A stretch of 64,000 nucleotides of DNA. Origin: Labia minor. Taxonomy: Eukaryota > Arthropoda > Insecta > Dermaptera > Spongiphoridae. Below, piece by piece: positions 13,000 through 23,554 of the stretch. The notes beneath the pieces are model-generated. The model did not search any database and was not told the origin of the DNA. It worked only from the letters and a program-made list of their open reading frames with translations. The position numbers and the translations under genes are program-made. The stretch lies in the NCBI GenBank assembly GCA_963082975.1, contig OY720345.1, positions 1,625,001-1,689,000 on the forward strand. The letters run 5' to 3'. The number at the start of each line of letters is the position of its first letter. The first letter of the stretch is position 1.

Positions 13000-15556
13000 C
13001 ATATAAATCCGGACAACTTTTATATTAAAGTATTATTATTTGAGATAGGAGAGAGAGAGAATATTCCTGCTTTGTATGCACACGGAATTAAATGATTTTA
13101 GAAATTTTCATTTTATTCCTTATCATAAAAATGTTATTTCATTAGGTAGAATAGAAACGAGGAGAAAGATTTCATTCTAATTTAATTTATATTTTTAAAT
13201 TAAAAAAAAAAACAAAATAACAATTAAATTAACAAACACTACTTGCTTTGACAGGATCGGCCCAAGTTTCGGGAGTTGGATGCATATTTAATACACTTGA
13301 ATATTAAAGCCCACAGAGGCCGATTCTGTTTTCTAATTGACAACATTCAGAGAATATGGTGTGTTGAAGGAAGTATGAATGAATGAATGAATGAGAGAAT
13401 GATCTGGCCAAAGTAACAATCATGAGTAGAGCGAAGTTTTTTTTTTTTTTTAAATAAAATCAGAATTTAAGATGATTATTTGTTTGTTTGTTTGTTTGTT
13501 TTTTTTTAGAAAATATTTGTTTATTTTGGTTTATGTTTCGCTCCACTCAATGATGATTGCTTGAAAGAACACACATGAAAGCAAAGCTTGCTCTGCCCTC
13601 GGCGGTATTTCCAACGCATTCCGCTATTAAGCCGGAGAGCTGCTGTTAACATCAATGTGTAAATGTGTAAATGTGTAAAAAAAAATGTGTAAATACAGAT
13701 AACAACATTTCTATAGAACATTTCGAGCAATCCATGATGATTGGTGACCGCAAGAAGCGAGCGGTTGGCTCGGAGTCTCGACCATAAATAGACATAAAAC
13801 ACAGAAACAAATACTAATAGAACATCCAGGCCTTCTAAAGGTGTAAAGAGCATTATGCATGGTGTGAAGGACCGTACAGAGCTAACAAACAGATGTCAAA
13901 CTAGTGTCACGTCACGGGAGACATCTTCATAACAAAATAATAACAGAAAAATGAAGCAAACCAAGAGAACACATTGAGAACAGAAAGAGAGAATAAGAAA
14001 ACAAAAAACAAAAAAACAAAAAAAAAAACATTTAAAATCAGAAGAAGTATCACGTAATTAGAAACGAGATACCTAATCTCACATCTCACACTGCTGGTAA
14101 CTGTGACGTGCAAAAGGTTGCCACAATTTCAACTATTATAGAACGATTAGACACTAATAAAGTATCAGACCTACCACGCAATACCATTGTGGTATGAATT
14201 CTTTCATAAGATAAGATTGATAAGAGTGGTGAATGATCACACTGTAAGGGGTGTGTAAAGTGTGCAGACAGGCTGACTTTGCCGGACCGTCACACCACAC
14301 CACCCTGCAACATAAAAATAGAGAAAAAGAGATGCTGGTCACCCTGTATATCGATCATCTTACACCCTACTAATTGTGAACAAGGATCAAAGGACTGGTT
14401 ACAAGTGAAAAACCAAAATTCAATAAAAAATAAATTAATTAAATACAATAAAAAAAAAAAGAAAAATAGGAAGGAATAATAAATATGTACATATATTCAA
14501 AAGAAAAAGAATTTTTTTTTTATCTAAGAAGAATAACATCTAAAGATTTTCTTAATATTCAATAATAAATTCGAAATTAGATAGTTTTGTTTTTTAAACA
14601 ACTTTCCACCAGTAAATATATAAATGGATATATATAAATAAATTAAACACCTGAACAAATCTCAAAATTAGAAGCTATTTCATGCTGAATTATAGGAATT
14701 GCAATTAATATTATATTAATAAATATTGCAACAACCGCAATTTATTTATTTTATTTAAATTGTTAATATTAAATATGGATAATCTGTTCTTGTAAAGTGA
14801 TGCCCTGATTGGGTAACCGAAAGCCATTGATCTATTTCCAAAATGCCATAGGCAGGCTTCCACTCTGCCAGCAAAAGAGGAGAGTCGAGTTCTAAACCCT
14901 TTAGTGGCAACTTGTGCCCTGTGAGGATCACAAACCTCCAAATTCATATTATAATTAAATAATAAAATATATTTTCAAATTTATGAAATATTACTAAAAT
15001 TTATTAATTCTAATTTCTTATATCTTATATATATATATATAGATAGATAGATAACAATTATCATCTTATTACAATAGAATAAGCTCAATAAAATTGTCTT
15101 TGGTTTATCAATATGATAAAAGTTGATCTTATTTATTTGCCAATCGAGAAGGCTTTATTATAAAGGGACATATTTTCCATTTATTCAAAACTTAAAAAAC
15201 CAATAATAAATGATTTCTATTCATATAACATGACACAAACAAATTATATTATATAATAAAATTTTGTGTGATAACCTTATAAATATTTATAATCTTAATT
15301 TTATAAGTTTTTTCAATAAGGAAAACAAAATGAGTTAGAAAGATTAATAATATTAATATAATTAAATTGGAAAGAAATCGATTTAAATTATGATAATTAT
15401 TTATTTATTTTTTATTTAAATTTCTAATATTGTAAAATCTATATTTGAACATACAACTTTCAAGTTTAAAATGACCTTAAACCTAATGTATATAAATTAT
15501 TATAATTTATAAAAATATTAAAAATATTTAATAACATTTTTATAATTTATAAATTA

Positions 15557-16630
15557 CTAGCTGCTCAGAGCTTCTTCGTCGCTCTTCACATCTAGACGGG
15601 GGCTCCGCCCCCTGTACCCCCGAGTGGTACATAGTATTTGGTTGAAAGTAGTAAAAGGTTTTCATCCATTTTGTTTCAAACAATGTATAACATAAAACAT
15701 TCATTTCTTATTGTGTGATTATTTAAAATATATTTTAATTTAATTATATATATTATTATTAAATATGTTATATCTATCTACTCGAAAGTTCTTGGCAGCT
15801 ACAACCACATTTGTCCAAGTGTCCTTATCCTGAGCCTCTGTTCCATCTCTCGTACGTCATTCCCTGATGTACTCATCTTTCTTTGGCCCATAAATGCTGG
15901 GAAGAATCCTATTCTCAAATACTCTGAATCCACTCTCATCTCCTAAGATCATAGACCATGTCTCACACTCATATAATACAACAGACAAAATAATTGTTTT
16001 ATATATTCACATTTTCATTCCCTTTTATAATAATTTTGATGTGAGATAAGCCTCTTTACTGCATGATAACAGGCGTTTCCCGATTGCAACTTCGATTTAA
16101 ATTCTTCTCAAATATTATTATCCTTCGTGATTACATTCAATTTTTCTACATATTCAAATTCTACATTTTGTATGTTAATATTGCTCCTGTTTGTTTCTAA
16201 ATATATTTATTTATCATTATTAATTTCAAACCTCATCTCTTTTCCTACCTCGATTAATTTTTCCTCGCTATCTGTAATTGCAATTGCCGAATCTCCTATT
16301 ATATTTAAGTCGTCTGGGTAACCTAATATTTTACAATTGATTTCCGCATCTTACTCTTTATTTACTACCTTCAAGATAAATTTTAAGATCAAAATTTGAA
16401 AAAGTTTATCCGGATCTATTGAGTCATGCGTAGGTTTTACTAAAGTCTACAAATAATTAGTGAACAGAGATATTGAATTCGCGGTTTTTTTTAATATCTG
16501 TCATAATGAAAATATCTTAATTAATGTTGATCGATTTGGCATGAACCCTCAATGATATCGTCTAATATTTCCTCCGCCTTTAGTTTATAAGTATTGTATA
16601 TGTTAAATAGAGTATAATATTTCTTGATCA
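15557..16630 (-). mobile_element. Non-LTR retrotransposon (LINE), 5'-truncated, dead (D1)
   Basis: Reading minus, the element starts inside the reverse transcriptase. Remnants include AEEILDDIIEG and NLRMTQ-IRINFF (the region before the first catalytic motif). The second catalytic box follows as LGYPDDLNIIGDSAIAI near 16265-16325, so the YxDD motif is present as YPDD. Next come EMRFEINNDK, KLQSGNACYHAVKRLI and a thumb/C-terminal part near 15840-16000 (GDESGFRVFENRILPSIYGP after frame correction). The tail ends with two GC-rich hairpins and the terminal CTAG: GGGGGC-TCC-GCCCCC at 15598-15612 and a decayed one near 15570-15585. Stops and frameshifts are frequent. An internal deletion joins SIYGPKKDE to the VREMEQ segment. 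Full LINEs are several kb, so this is a short 3' copy. The family recurs at 21612, 29860, 38683, 54705, 59100, 61284 and 62996. The clade is not assigned. Confidence 0.85.
15598..15612 (-). other. LINE 3'-terminal hairpin (GC-rich)
   Basis: GGGGGC-TCC-GCCCCC, a perfect 6-bp stem with a 3-nt loop, about 40 bp from the 3' terminus of the LINE. In other LINE groups the 3' end structure is recognised by the reverse transcriptase, so this could be a template-recognition structure (inference). Confidence 0.5.
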
Positions 16631-17358
16631 TTTCATTTCGATATTTTAATTTCATTTCTCGATTTTTATTGATTATTTTTAATTATAATAAAATTTGAGA
16701 AAATGCAAAGTTAGAGACTTGAGACAATTTATAAAAATTAATTTATAAAAATTAACGGTATAAAAGTATTGATAAAACTAAAGATATATTAACAATATAT
16801 ACATTCATTAATAGTATTAATTTAAATTAATGGATTTATTTGATTTTTTATTATTAAGTTCATTTATTAATTTTTTTAGATCATAGTTAATTCCCTCCCT
16901 TAAAATAAAAGAAGTACCTATTCAAATATGGAAAGAATAAATACAAAATAATTTAAGTTAAATATGATTTAAATATTTTATTATATTAATTAAAATGAGA
17001 ACTTTTAGAATAAATTATTTAATTGAAATGATATTTGAATATTAGAATTAAAAATAAAAAGTTAAATATTATAATAATTCTTTGATTGGGAATCCCTAGA
17101 GTTATATACATTGTGTAAAATGAGTCCGCCAGTCAGTGGGCCACGCCTGGCTCTTGAATGAACAACACGGAGAACTATATATAAACTTTAAATCTATCTC
17201 TCTCCCGCTCACACACACTCCCACCTCTCTCCTCATCCCCTCCTCCTCTCATTTCTTAGTTATTTCAATTTCCACAAATTGTCTTATTTTTAAAATATTC
17301 ACTAATTTACTTTCTATTTTTATTCTTTAATCCTTAAATAATATATTTTCTATTTTAT
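16631..17358. other. AT-rich stretch, no gene seen
   Basis: AT-rich spacer between the LINE and the first family A repeat. A less AT-rich part with C/T-rich sequence at 17090-17280 has no recognisable product. Confidence 0.5.
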
Positions 17359-18014
17359 TACCGACCGACGATAGTAAGGGAGGTATTGTTTTCACACCAA
17401 ATTTCACATGTGGAGATTTTTACATATCTCCACGAATCATGCATTTTCTAAACAGAAAAAAGTATTTTTAGCATGATGTCTGTCCGTCCGTCTGTCCGTC
17501 CGTCTGTCCGTCTGTCCGTCTGTCCGTCCGTATAGATGTGTACAGCCTGAACGGCTCAACCGATTTTGATGAAATTTGGTATATTTACTTAATGCATCAG
17601 TGGGATGAATTGATCAACTTTTGGTGCAATTCCGGAAACCGGAAGTGGTAGTATTAGCGATTGACGATAGGAAGGAAAGGGTTATTTTCACACCAAAGGA
17701 GATTTTTTTATATATCACCACGAATCATACACTTTGTATTGGTTTTATCCTCGAGAAAAATCATATTTATTAGTTTTTTCTTGATTTAAAATTATATGAC
17801 GTCATCCAGCCATTCATGACGTCATAAGCCTGGTCTTGCATATATATTCTAAATAAAATAAAATTAAAAATGTTTATATTTATTATTTATGTATCCATAT
17901 CTGTTTTTTATTACATTAATAGATATATTAAAATTATTTGAAATTGTTTCTGTAGCTGGAAATTAATTTATTTCAAACCGTCGGTCGGTTCGGACCTGGC
18001 CACAGGTCAACTTA
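17359..18014 (+). mobile_element. Family A Helentron-associated (DINE-1-like) element, copy A1
   Basis: A 656-bp non-coding element. It begins TACCGACCGACGATAG. Its 11-bp ACCGACCGACG returns inverted but subterminally at 17979-17989. It is followed by a perfect hairpin GACCTG-GCCA-CAGGTC at 17993-18008 and the end AACTTA at 18009-18014. T precedes the element and T follows it. A variable GTCY (GTCC/GTCT) microsatellite lies at about 17479-17530. Asymmetric inverted repeats, a GTCY run, a 3' hairpin and T/T flanks are the described traits of Helentron-associated interspersed elements. A second, diverged version of the 5' module starts near 17660. Two TGACGTCA palindromes lie at 17797-17804 and 17817-17824. 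No coding capacity, so it must have moved using another element's Rep/helicase. Confidence 0.8.
17479..17530 (+). repeat. GTCY microsatellite of copy A1
   Basis: About 13 tetranucleotide units alternating GTCC and GTCT. Its length differs between family A copies. Confidence 0.9.
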
Positions 18015-18047
18015 TGTTAAAATGTAAATAACTTACATTTTAACATA
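18013..18047. other. Perfect 15-bp inverted repeat abutting A1
   Basis: TATGTTAAAATGTAA and TTACATTTTAACATA are separated by 5 nt (ATAAC). The structure starts in the last bases of the A1 3' end. It could be a cruciform-forming target or part of a neighbouring element that ends near 18120 with CATA repeats and a TA run. Confidence 0.7.
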
Positions 18048-18250
18048 TTACACTATGACAGCAAAAAAGTAAACGAATTACATACATACATACATACAAA
18101 CAGTCTCCTTTATATATATAGATTATTTAACACTTATTCAAATTTAATATTTAGAATTTATCTCTTTATTATGATAATAATTTAGAATAAATAAATAATT
18201 TTATTTTGAATTTTATTTATTTATTTTTTAGAAATATATTTATTTATTTT

Positions 18251-18874
18251 TACCGACCGACGATAGTAAGGGAGGTATTGTTTTCACACCAAATTTCACA
18301 TGTGGAGATTTTTACATATCTCCACGAATCATGCATTTTCTTAACAGAAAAAAGTATTTTTAGCATGATGTCTGTCCGTCCGTCTGTCCGTCTGTCCGTC
18401 CGTATAGATGTGTACAGCCTGAACGGCTCAACCGATTTTGATGAAATTTGGTATATTTACTTAATGCATCAGTGGGATGAATTGATCAACTTTTGGTGAA
18501 AATCCGGAAACCGGAAGTGGTAGTATTAGCGATCGACAATAGGAAGGAAAGGGTTATTTTCACACCAAATTTCACATGAGGAGATTTTTTACATATTATC
18601 ACGAATCATTCACTTTGTATTGATTTTATCTTCGAGAAAAATCATCTTTATTAGTTTTTTTCTTAATTTAAAATTATATGACGTCATCCAGCCATTCACG
18701 ACGTCACAGCCTGGTATTATAAATAAAAAAAAATTAAAAATATTTATGTTATATGCCTATCTGTTTTTTATTACATTAATAGATATATTAAAATTATTTG
18801 AAATTATTTCTGTAGCTGGAAATTAATTTATTTCAAACTGTCGGTCGGTTCAGACCTGGCCACAGGTCAACTTA
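18251..18874 (+). mobile_element. Family A Helentron-associated element, copy A2
   Basis: About 624 bp, same strand as A1 and starting about 240 bp after it. It has the same 5' end TACCGACCGACGATAG, a shorter GTCY run (about 18370-18404), the core ACCGATTTTGATGAAATT, the diverged internal 5' module (from about 18535), the subterminal inverted repeat, and the GACCTG-GCCA-CAGGTC hairpin ending AACTTA at 18874. One of the two TGACGTCA sites is changed to CGACGTCA (18699-18706). Confidence 0.8.
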
Positions 18875-19503
18875 TGTCTTTATCTTTAAAATACAATTTT
18901 ATTTTTTATTAAAGATAATATTTTATAGAATTTCAAATTAACGTTTTGATCCGGTTTTAGAAGGACGGATGTTAAAAATCTCTTTCTCTCTCTCCCCCCC
19001 CCTCCTTCTCCTCCTCCTCCTCTCCTGCTACTTATTCCGAATTGAAACCTTTAAGATTAGAGTCATCTATTCTAGGCAAGTAGATGCCGGGTTGGCTTCG
19101 CGATTCAGCCTACATTTATAAATGATTCCTATTTGAATTCGCACAATGGCATATCCAGGCGCACCAATAATCCTTACGGAGGGAGCCTTCTCCTTTGCCA
19201 AAGTTTAACTCAAATCGAAAGGAAATGGGGGAAAAAAATCAAGAAAGCATTCTTTTTTTCCACCTTTTGCCCATCAACTAACGTGTGTTTAATTTTTTAA
19301 TGTAATCTTTAGTTTATTAAGTGTGGTATTATCTAAAAGACTCATTCCATCAGCTGTCATAATATTATAATTCATTTGCACACACACAAACTCTATTACT
19401 ATAATATATATATATTTATTGTATATTTTAAATAGATTACTATATTATTATATATTATTAATAATGAAAAAAAAATAAATAAATATGTAATCTTAACGAT
19501 TTT
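18875..19503. other. Spacer with C/T-rich and GC-richer part
   Basis: A C/T-rich tract at 18985-19025 and a GC-richer, unrecognised part at 19060-19210. The remainder is AT-rich. No gene seen. Confidence 0.45.
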
Positions 19504-19980
19504 TACCGACCGACAATAGTAAGTTGGTGAGTATTGTTTTCTCACCAAATTTCACATGTGCAGATTTTTACATATCTCCACGAATCATGCATTTTCTTAA
19601 CTGTAAAAAAGTATTTTTAGCATGATATCTGTCCGTCCGTACGTCTGTGTGTCCGTATAGATGTGTACAGCTTGAACGGCTCAACGGATTTTGACACAAT
19701 TTGGTATAAGTATTTACTTAATGCATCAGTACCATGAATTCATTAACTTTTGGTTTATATCCGGAAACCGGAACTGGTACTTTACAAAGTATTAATTTTT
19801 ATATTCATTGTCCCAAAATATTTCACTTAAAATATAGTAATAATTAATAATTGAGTAATTAAACTAAAAATAAAAATTAAGATAAAATAATTTAGTCAAT
19901 TTAATTCACGTTTTAAAAATATTTTTTTTTATACTTTATATATATATTTAATGTTGTTTGGAAATTAATTTATTTCAAAT
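19504..19980 (+). mobile_element. Family A element, decayed copy A3
   Basis: It starts TACCGACCGACAATAGTAAG, carries a short GTCY run (about 19628-19655), and matches other copies to GGAAACCGGAACTGGTAC near 19780. After a diverged AT-rich section, GGAAATTAATTTATTTCAAA near 19960-19978 matches the segment just before the 3' subterminal inverted repeat in other copies. The 3' hairpin itself is missing. A 3'-truncated, old copy. Confidence 0.7.
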
Positions 19981-20424
19981 CTTAACAAAACTACGATTCG
20001 GCTGAAATTTCGACAATAACTTTCTAAATGAATCTACTACACGATAGTAAATTCGCGAGCCATCGGGTGAGGCTACGTACTTATTACTTTTTTATATTTA
20101 TTTTTTGTTTAAAAAAACTTAAAATTTGTTTTTTGGAATATATCTCCATTTTAGCCAGCTTTTTAAGAATTTATTATTATTTTTATTTTTAAATATTGAT
20201 GCTCTCGGCAAGGTTCGATCCCTCGAACTCGAGTCGGCGGACCAGGACTTTACTTTACCCTCCTTTTTTTTAAAAAAAAAATAAAGTTAACAAAAAATAA
20301 ACAAATCATATAAATTACTATTGTTGATTATAATAATAATAATTATAATAATATTCTCAATTTTAAATTTTTGTATTGATTAAATGATTTCATAGATCAA
20401 TATATCTTATATATAAAATTGTTT
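19981..20424. other. AT-rich stretch with a tRNA-like fragment
   Basis: Mostly AT-rich. At 20206-20250, minus, the sequence CTCGAGTTCGAGGGATCGAA matches the B-box-like motif at 5037-5060. It probably derives from a tRNA-related SINE; no complete tRNA can be folded. Confidence 0.35.
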
Positions 20425-20429
20425 TATTA

Positions 20430-20583
20430 ATTTTTATTTTATTAAATTTTATTTTAAAAAATTTTATTTTATTAAATTTTATTTTATTAAATTTTATTTT
20501 ATTAAATTTTATTTTATTAAATTTTATTTTATTAAATTTTATTTTATTAAATTTTATTTTATTAAATTTTATTTTATTAAATT
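20430..20583. repeat. 15-bp minisatellite (ATTTTATTTTATTAA)n
   Basis: About ten near-perfect head-to-tail copies of a 15-bp AT-only unit, with one variant unit containing an A run near 20455-20461. An ATTC run follows at about 20657-20675. Confidence 0.9.
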
Positions 20584-20903
20584 AATAATTATGTCAATTA
20601 ATTTTTTGTGCATAAATAAACATATATTAAAAACGATATATAAAATTTGAATTTTCATTCATTCATTCATTCATTTAAAATATATTAAAAGATTCATTTA
20701 AAATGATAATTAAAGAATGTCTTATTCAAAATAAATTGTTGAATAAATCTGATCTAAAATTTTTTTTGATTTGTTCCTTTAAAATATAATAAATAATTAA
20801 ATTAATCCCTACTAGGGCCTCGGAGGGGAGGTAACAGCTTTCTCTCTCTTCTTGGGAAAACACATATTGCCATCCCCAGCGTCGACTATCTATATATATA
20901 TAT

Positions 20904-21329
20904 AAGGTTTTTGTCTGCACATTGCTCAGAATTTAAAATTTTTTTACATATCTTCGCGTTTCATCACCTCTAGAATCCAAAAGTGACTTTATAATTTTTC
21001 ATGTCTATCTGTCTGTCTGTCTGTCCGGAAATTGTCACGTTATAGACTCGAAATTGGCTAAACCAATTTCGATGAAATTACATCACAATATTCTTGCATA
21101 TCTCTATTTGTTCATAGGCTATACATTTTATTAATATCTAATCAATAACTGCAGAAATTATTTTTTTAAAATTTGATATGTAGACGTTCTTTGTATCGTA
21201 TTCTAAATTTATAGTCTATGAACAGAAATGAAAAATTCTAAAGTTACTTTTGGATTCTAGAGGACATGAAACGCGAATATACGAAAAAAAATTTAATTTC
21301 TGAGCAATGTGCAGATAAAAATCTTTTTA
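20904..21329. mobile_element. Family C foldback MITE, complete copy (C1)
   Basis: Terminal inverted repeats of about 97 bp (20904-21002 and about 21230-21329), each reading TTGTCTGCACATTGCTCAGA from its outer side, then AATCCAAAAGTGACTTT-like sequence. Between them lie a short GTCT/GTCC run (about 21008-21026) and the core ACCAATTTCGATGAAATTA. Both ends run into TA dinucleotide repeats. There is no coding sequence. Related copies are at 27601 and 63540. The superfamily is unknown; the TA-rich flanks fit a TA target site but do not prove it. Confidence 0.8.
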
Positions 21330-21611
21330 TATATATATTGATATTTACAATATCTCAATTGATATTTTTGGCCTTTTAAACTTTGAAAACATTCACATTA
21401 CGGCTATAATTTAATACTATTAATTTTTAAGATTATGTGAGTAAATCATTTTAATTAAGAAAATTTGATCTCATAATTGGGTTTTCACGTAAGATTTTAA
21501 TATATATTTTTTAATATTATTTTTATAGTAGTTTAGTGTTATGCTAATTTCTTTATATTTTATTTTTATTTTGTTTACTTTGTTTTTTTTAAATAAATTA
21601 ATAACATTTAA

Positions 21612-22241
21612 AGTAGCATAAAAAAATTAATCGAGGCAAGAAAAATGATGGGGTTTGAAATAAATAGTGATAAGACAAAATAATTAGTATCAGAGAGAAT
21701 AATATTTGCAAAGAATTTAAATCGAGGTTGCAATCGGGAAATTATTATCAAAGGGGATCAAAATTAAAATATATAAAACAATTATTTTTTTCTGTTGTAT
21801 TATAAGGGTGGGAGGCATGGTCTATAACCCTGGGAGATGAGAGTAGATTTAGAGAATTTGAGAATAGGATTCTTCCCAGCATTTATGGGCCAAAGAAAGA
21901 TGAAGACACCGGGGAATAGCGGAGACTGCATAACAAGGAATTGCATGACCTCTATGCATCTCTAGATATAGGTCATAAAATAGAGAAGGCTGGGATCGGC
22001 AGGGCACATGGCTGGAATGGGAGAGGAAAAATATATTGGTGAGGAGTTCGATTGGAAAACGTCCGTTTGGAAGACCAATTGTGAACAGGGTGGACAATGT
22101 AGGAAGGAACGTGAGAGAGATGGGACAGGGTAGGAGTTAGATGGCTATAGCTCAGAATAGGGACACTCGGGGGGGGGGGGGTACAGGGGGCGGAGCCCTC
22201 GTCTAGGTGTGGAGAGCGCCGAAGGCGCTCGGAGCAGCTAG
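21612..22241 (+). mobile_element. LINE 3' half (D2), dead
   Basis: It begins after the reverse transcriptase active site (MMGFEINSDKTK-like). Then comes a C-terminal domain with several frameshifts: GGRHGL/EAWSITLGDESRFREFE near 21805-21865, RILPSIYGPKKDE near 21868-21905, LHDLYASLDIGHKIEKAGI near 21945-22000, then remnants of the terminal segment with VDNVGRNVREMGQGRS and AQNRDT near 22090-22165. The 3' UTR has a G13 tract at 22169-22181 and a GGGGGCGGAGCCC hairpin-like block. It ends with a perfect hairpin GAGCGCC-GAA-GGCGCTC at 22214-22230 and terminal CAGCTAG. No poly-A tail. Confidence 0.85.
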
Positions 22242-23396
22242 TAGGAAATATATATCTCTTACATATTATTAATAGTGAAAAATGAGAAAAATAATAATAA
22301 TATAAAACGATGGAATATGTTTAAAATGCGTTTATTTATTGTTAAAATGAAAGAGAGAACGCCTTGGGAAACCGAAATGACCCACCCAATAATATATTTT
22401 AGCCCTATATTGGACCTTGAGGCATTCTCCCCCAAAGAGAAAGTTGCTTTATTTGCTACTATACTAGAACCCACAGTGTCATCCTGAATAATGGAAGAAC
22501 AAAGGATATTATTATGGGGGCTAAGGTGGAAATATATGGTGTTGAAGAAATTGTACTTTAAATGGAATAAACTACGTAAATCCATTGAAACCACATAAGA
22601 CAAATTTCCTCGAAAATGTGTTGCTTACAGTGGCCAATTAACTAAGCAATACAGTAAATGTAAAAAGCAAACCATAAATTTCTCTATAAACTGATAGATA
22701 AATCGAATTATAAATTTTAAAAATAAATAAATAATTCGTTAAATTTTAAAATTAATACTAGTTGAAAATATATTAATTTTTTTGATCTAAATTTAATAGT
22801 TACATAAATACATATTACATTCATTAAAAAGTGGTTATTGATAAGAATAAGAAGAAAAAAAAAATTATGAGTAAATTATATAATTTGTATAAATATAAAT
22901 TTTATATATTGAGCATTTATTTAATATTTTTTTCATTAGCAAATGTTTTCTTTTTATCATATTTATTTTAAAATGAAACAAAAAAAAAAACAAACTAAAG
23001 TCTATTCTATATCGTAATATGATCAAATAATATAAACGGTTATTAAATTTACTTCTCAAGATATAAAAGAAACTGTTACAGTTTATATTATCTGTATAGT
23101 TAATAAAAAATCATGAGCCATTTAGTGATATTCGAAGAAATATAATAACTAACTACAAGCTTAATTGAAAAATAAAAACATGATTTTATGTTCTTAAAAA
23201 AAATAAATAGGAATCTATCAGTTTGTTGTTTGTTTGTTTTTCTTAAGAGTATTTAAAATTTTTCAATTATTTTTACTTTCATAAAGAAAGAATACTATAC
23301 TATATGATATGATATTAATAATTTTATAAATTTGAGATGTGAGCATATTTAATCAATTTCAAAGAAAAATACTTCACTAGAAGTTTATGAATACTA
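22242..23396. other. AT-rich stretch, no gene seen
   Basis: A more complex segment at 22340-22620 carries overlapping short frames on both strands without any known domain. The rest is AT-rich. Confidence 0.45.
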
Positions 23397-23408
23397 TAAA
23401 TAAAGATA

Positions 23409-23542
23409 GAGTGACCAAACGTCCAGGTTTTCCGAGATTGTCCCGTTTTTAGGTGCTCTGTCCCGGCGTCCCGAAAAATGTCTACGGGACATTTCCGACT
23501 TTTTTTCTACATTTTTTTGGTGTTTTCGAAATGTGGTCACCC
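23409..23542. mobile_element. 134-bp MITE with 12-bp direct repeats
   Basis: The outermost 9 bases are inverted with one mismatch (GAGTGACCA and TGGTCACCC). The body is GC-richer (TGTCCCG, GTCCCGGCGTCCCG, ACGGGACATTTCC). Directly outside both ends is a perfect 12-bp direct repeat TAAATAAAGATA (23397-23408 and 23543-23554). A GTGACCA-ended, CCCGG-rich MITE is familiar from many animal genomes. The 12-bp duplication is longer than the 8 bp of hAT or the 2-4 bp of Tc1, PIF or piggyBac elements. Confidence 0.75.
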
Positions 23543-23554
23543 TAAATAAAGATA

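Larger units (their letters stand above)
10746..15556. other. AT-rich stretch with several unassigned islands
   Basis: No gene recognised. Simple repeats include A29 at 11311-11339, (TTTTA)n near 11767-11795, T30 at 12967-12996, GAAT repeats near 13376-13393 and (TTTG)n near 13480-13502. Compositionally more complex islands occur at 12180-12520 (with a CAC run near 12391-12408), 13520-14450 (including tandem TGTAAATG units near 13655-13700) and 14790-14950. Short open frames cross these islands but none shows a recognisable domain. Confidence 0.45.

Noticed and set aside
17479-17530. Possible CRISPR-like direct repeats
   Set aside because: The short repeats are a GTCY microsatellite without spacers, and the window is eukaryotic.
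18206-18499. 97-codon open frame on plus
   Set aside because: It lies in the GTCY microsatellite and core of family A copy A2. The serine/valine/arginine-rich stretch is translated GTCY repeat.
20430-20583. Possible origin of replication or scaffold attachment site from AT-only repeats
   Set aside because: AT-rich tandem repeats are too common in this genome to support such a function from sequence alone.
22169-22181. G13 tract as a G-quadruplex
   Set aside because: It lies in the LINE 3' UTR as a single homopolymer. Several G and C homopolymers in the window (32729, 33810, 40058, 62558) may vary by sequencing error, so no structural claim is made.
22259-22603. 114-codon open frame on minus and a 70-codon frame on plus
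   Set aside because: Two frames overlap on opposite strands in AT-rich DNA, without a known domain or splice context. Likely chance.
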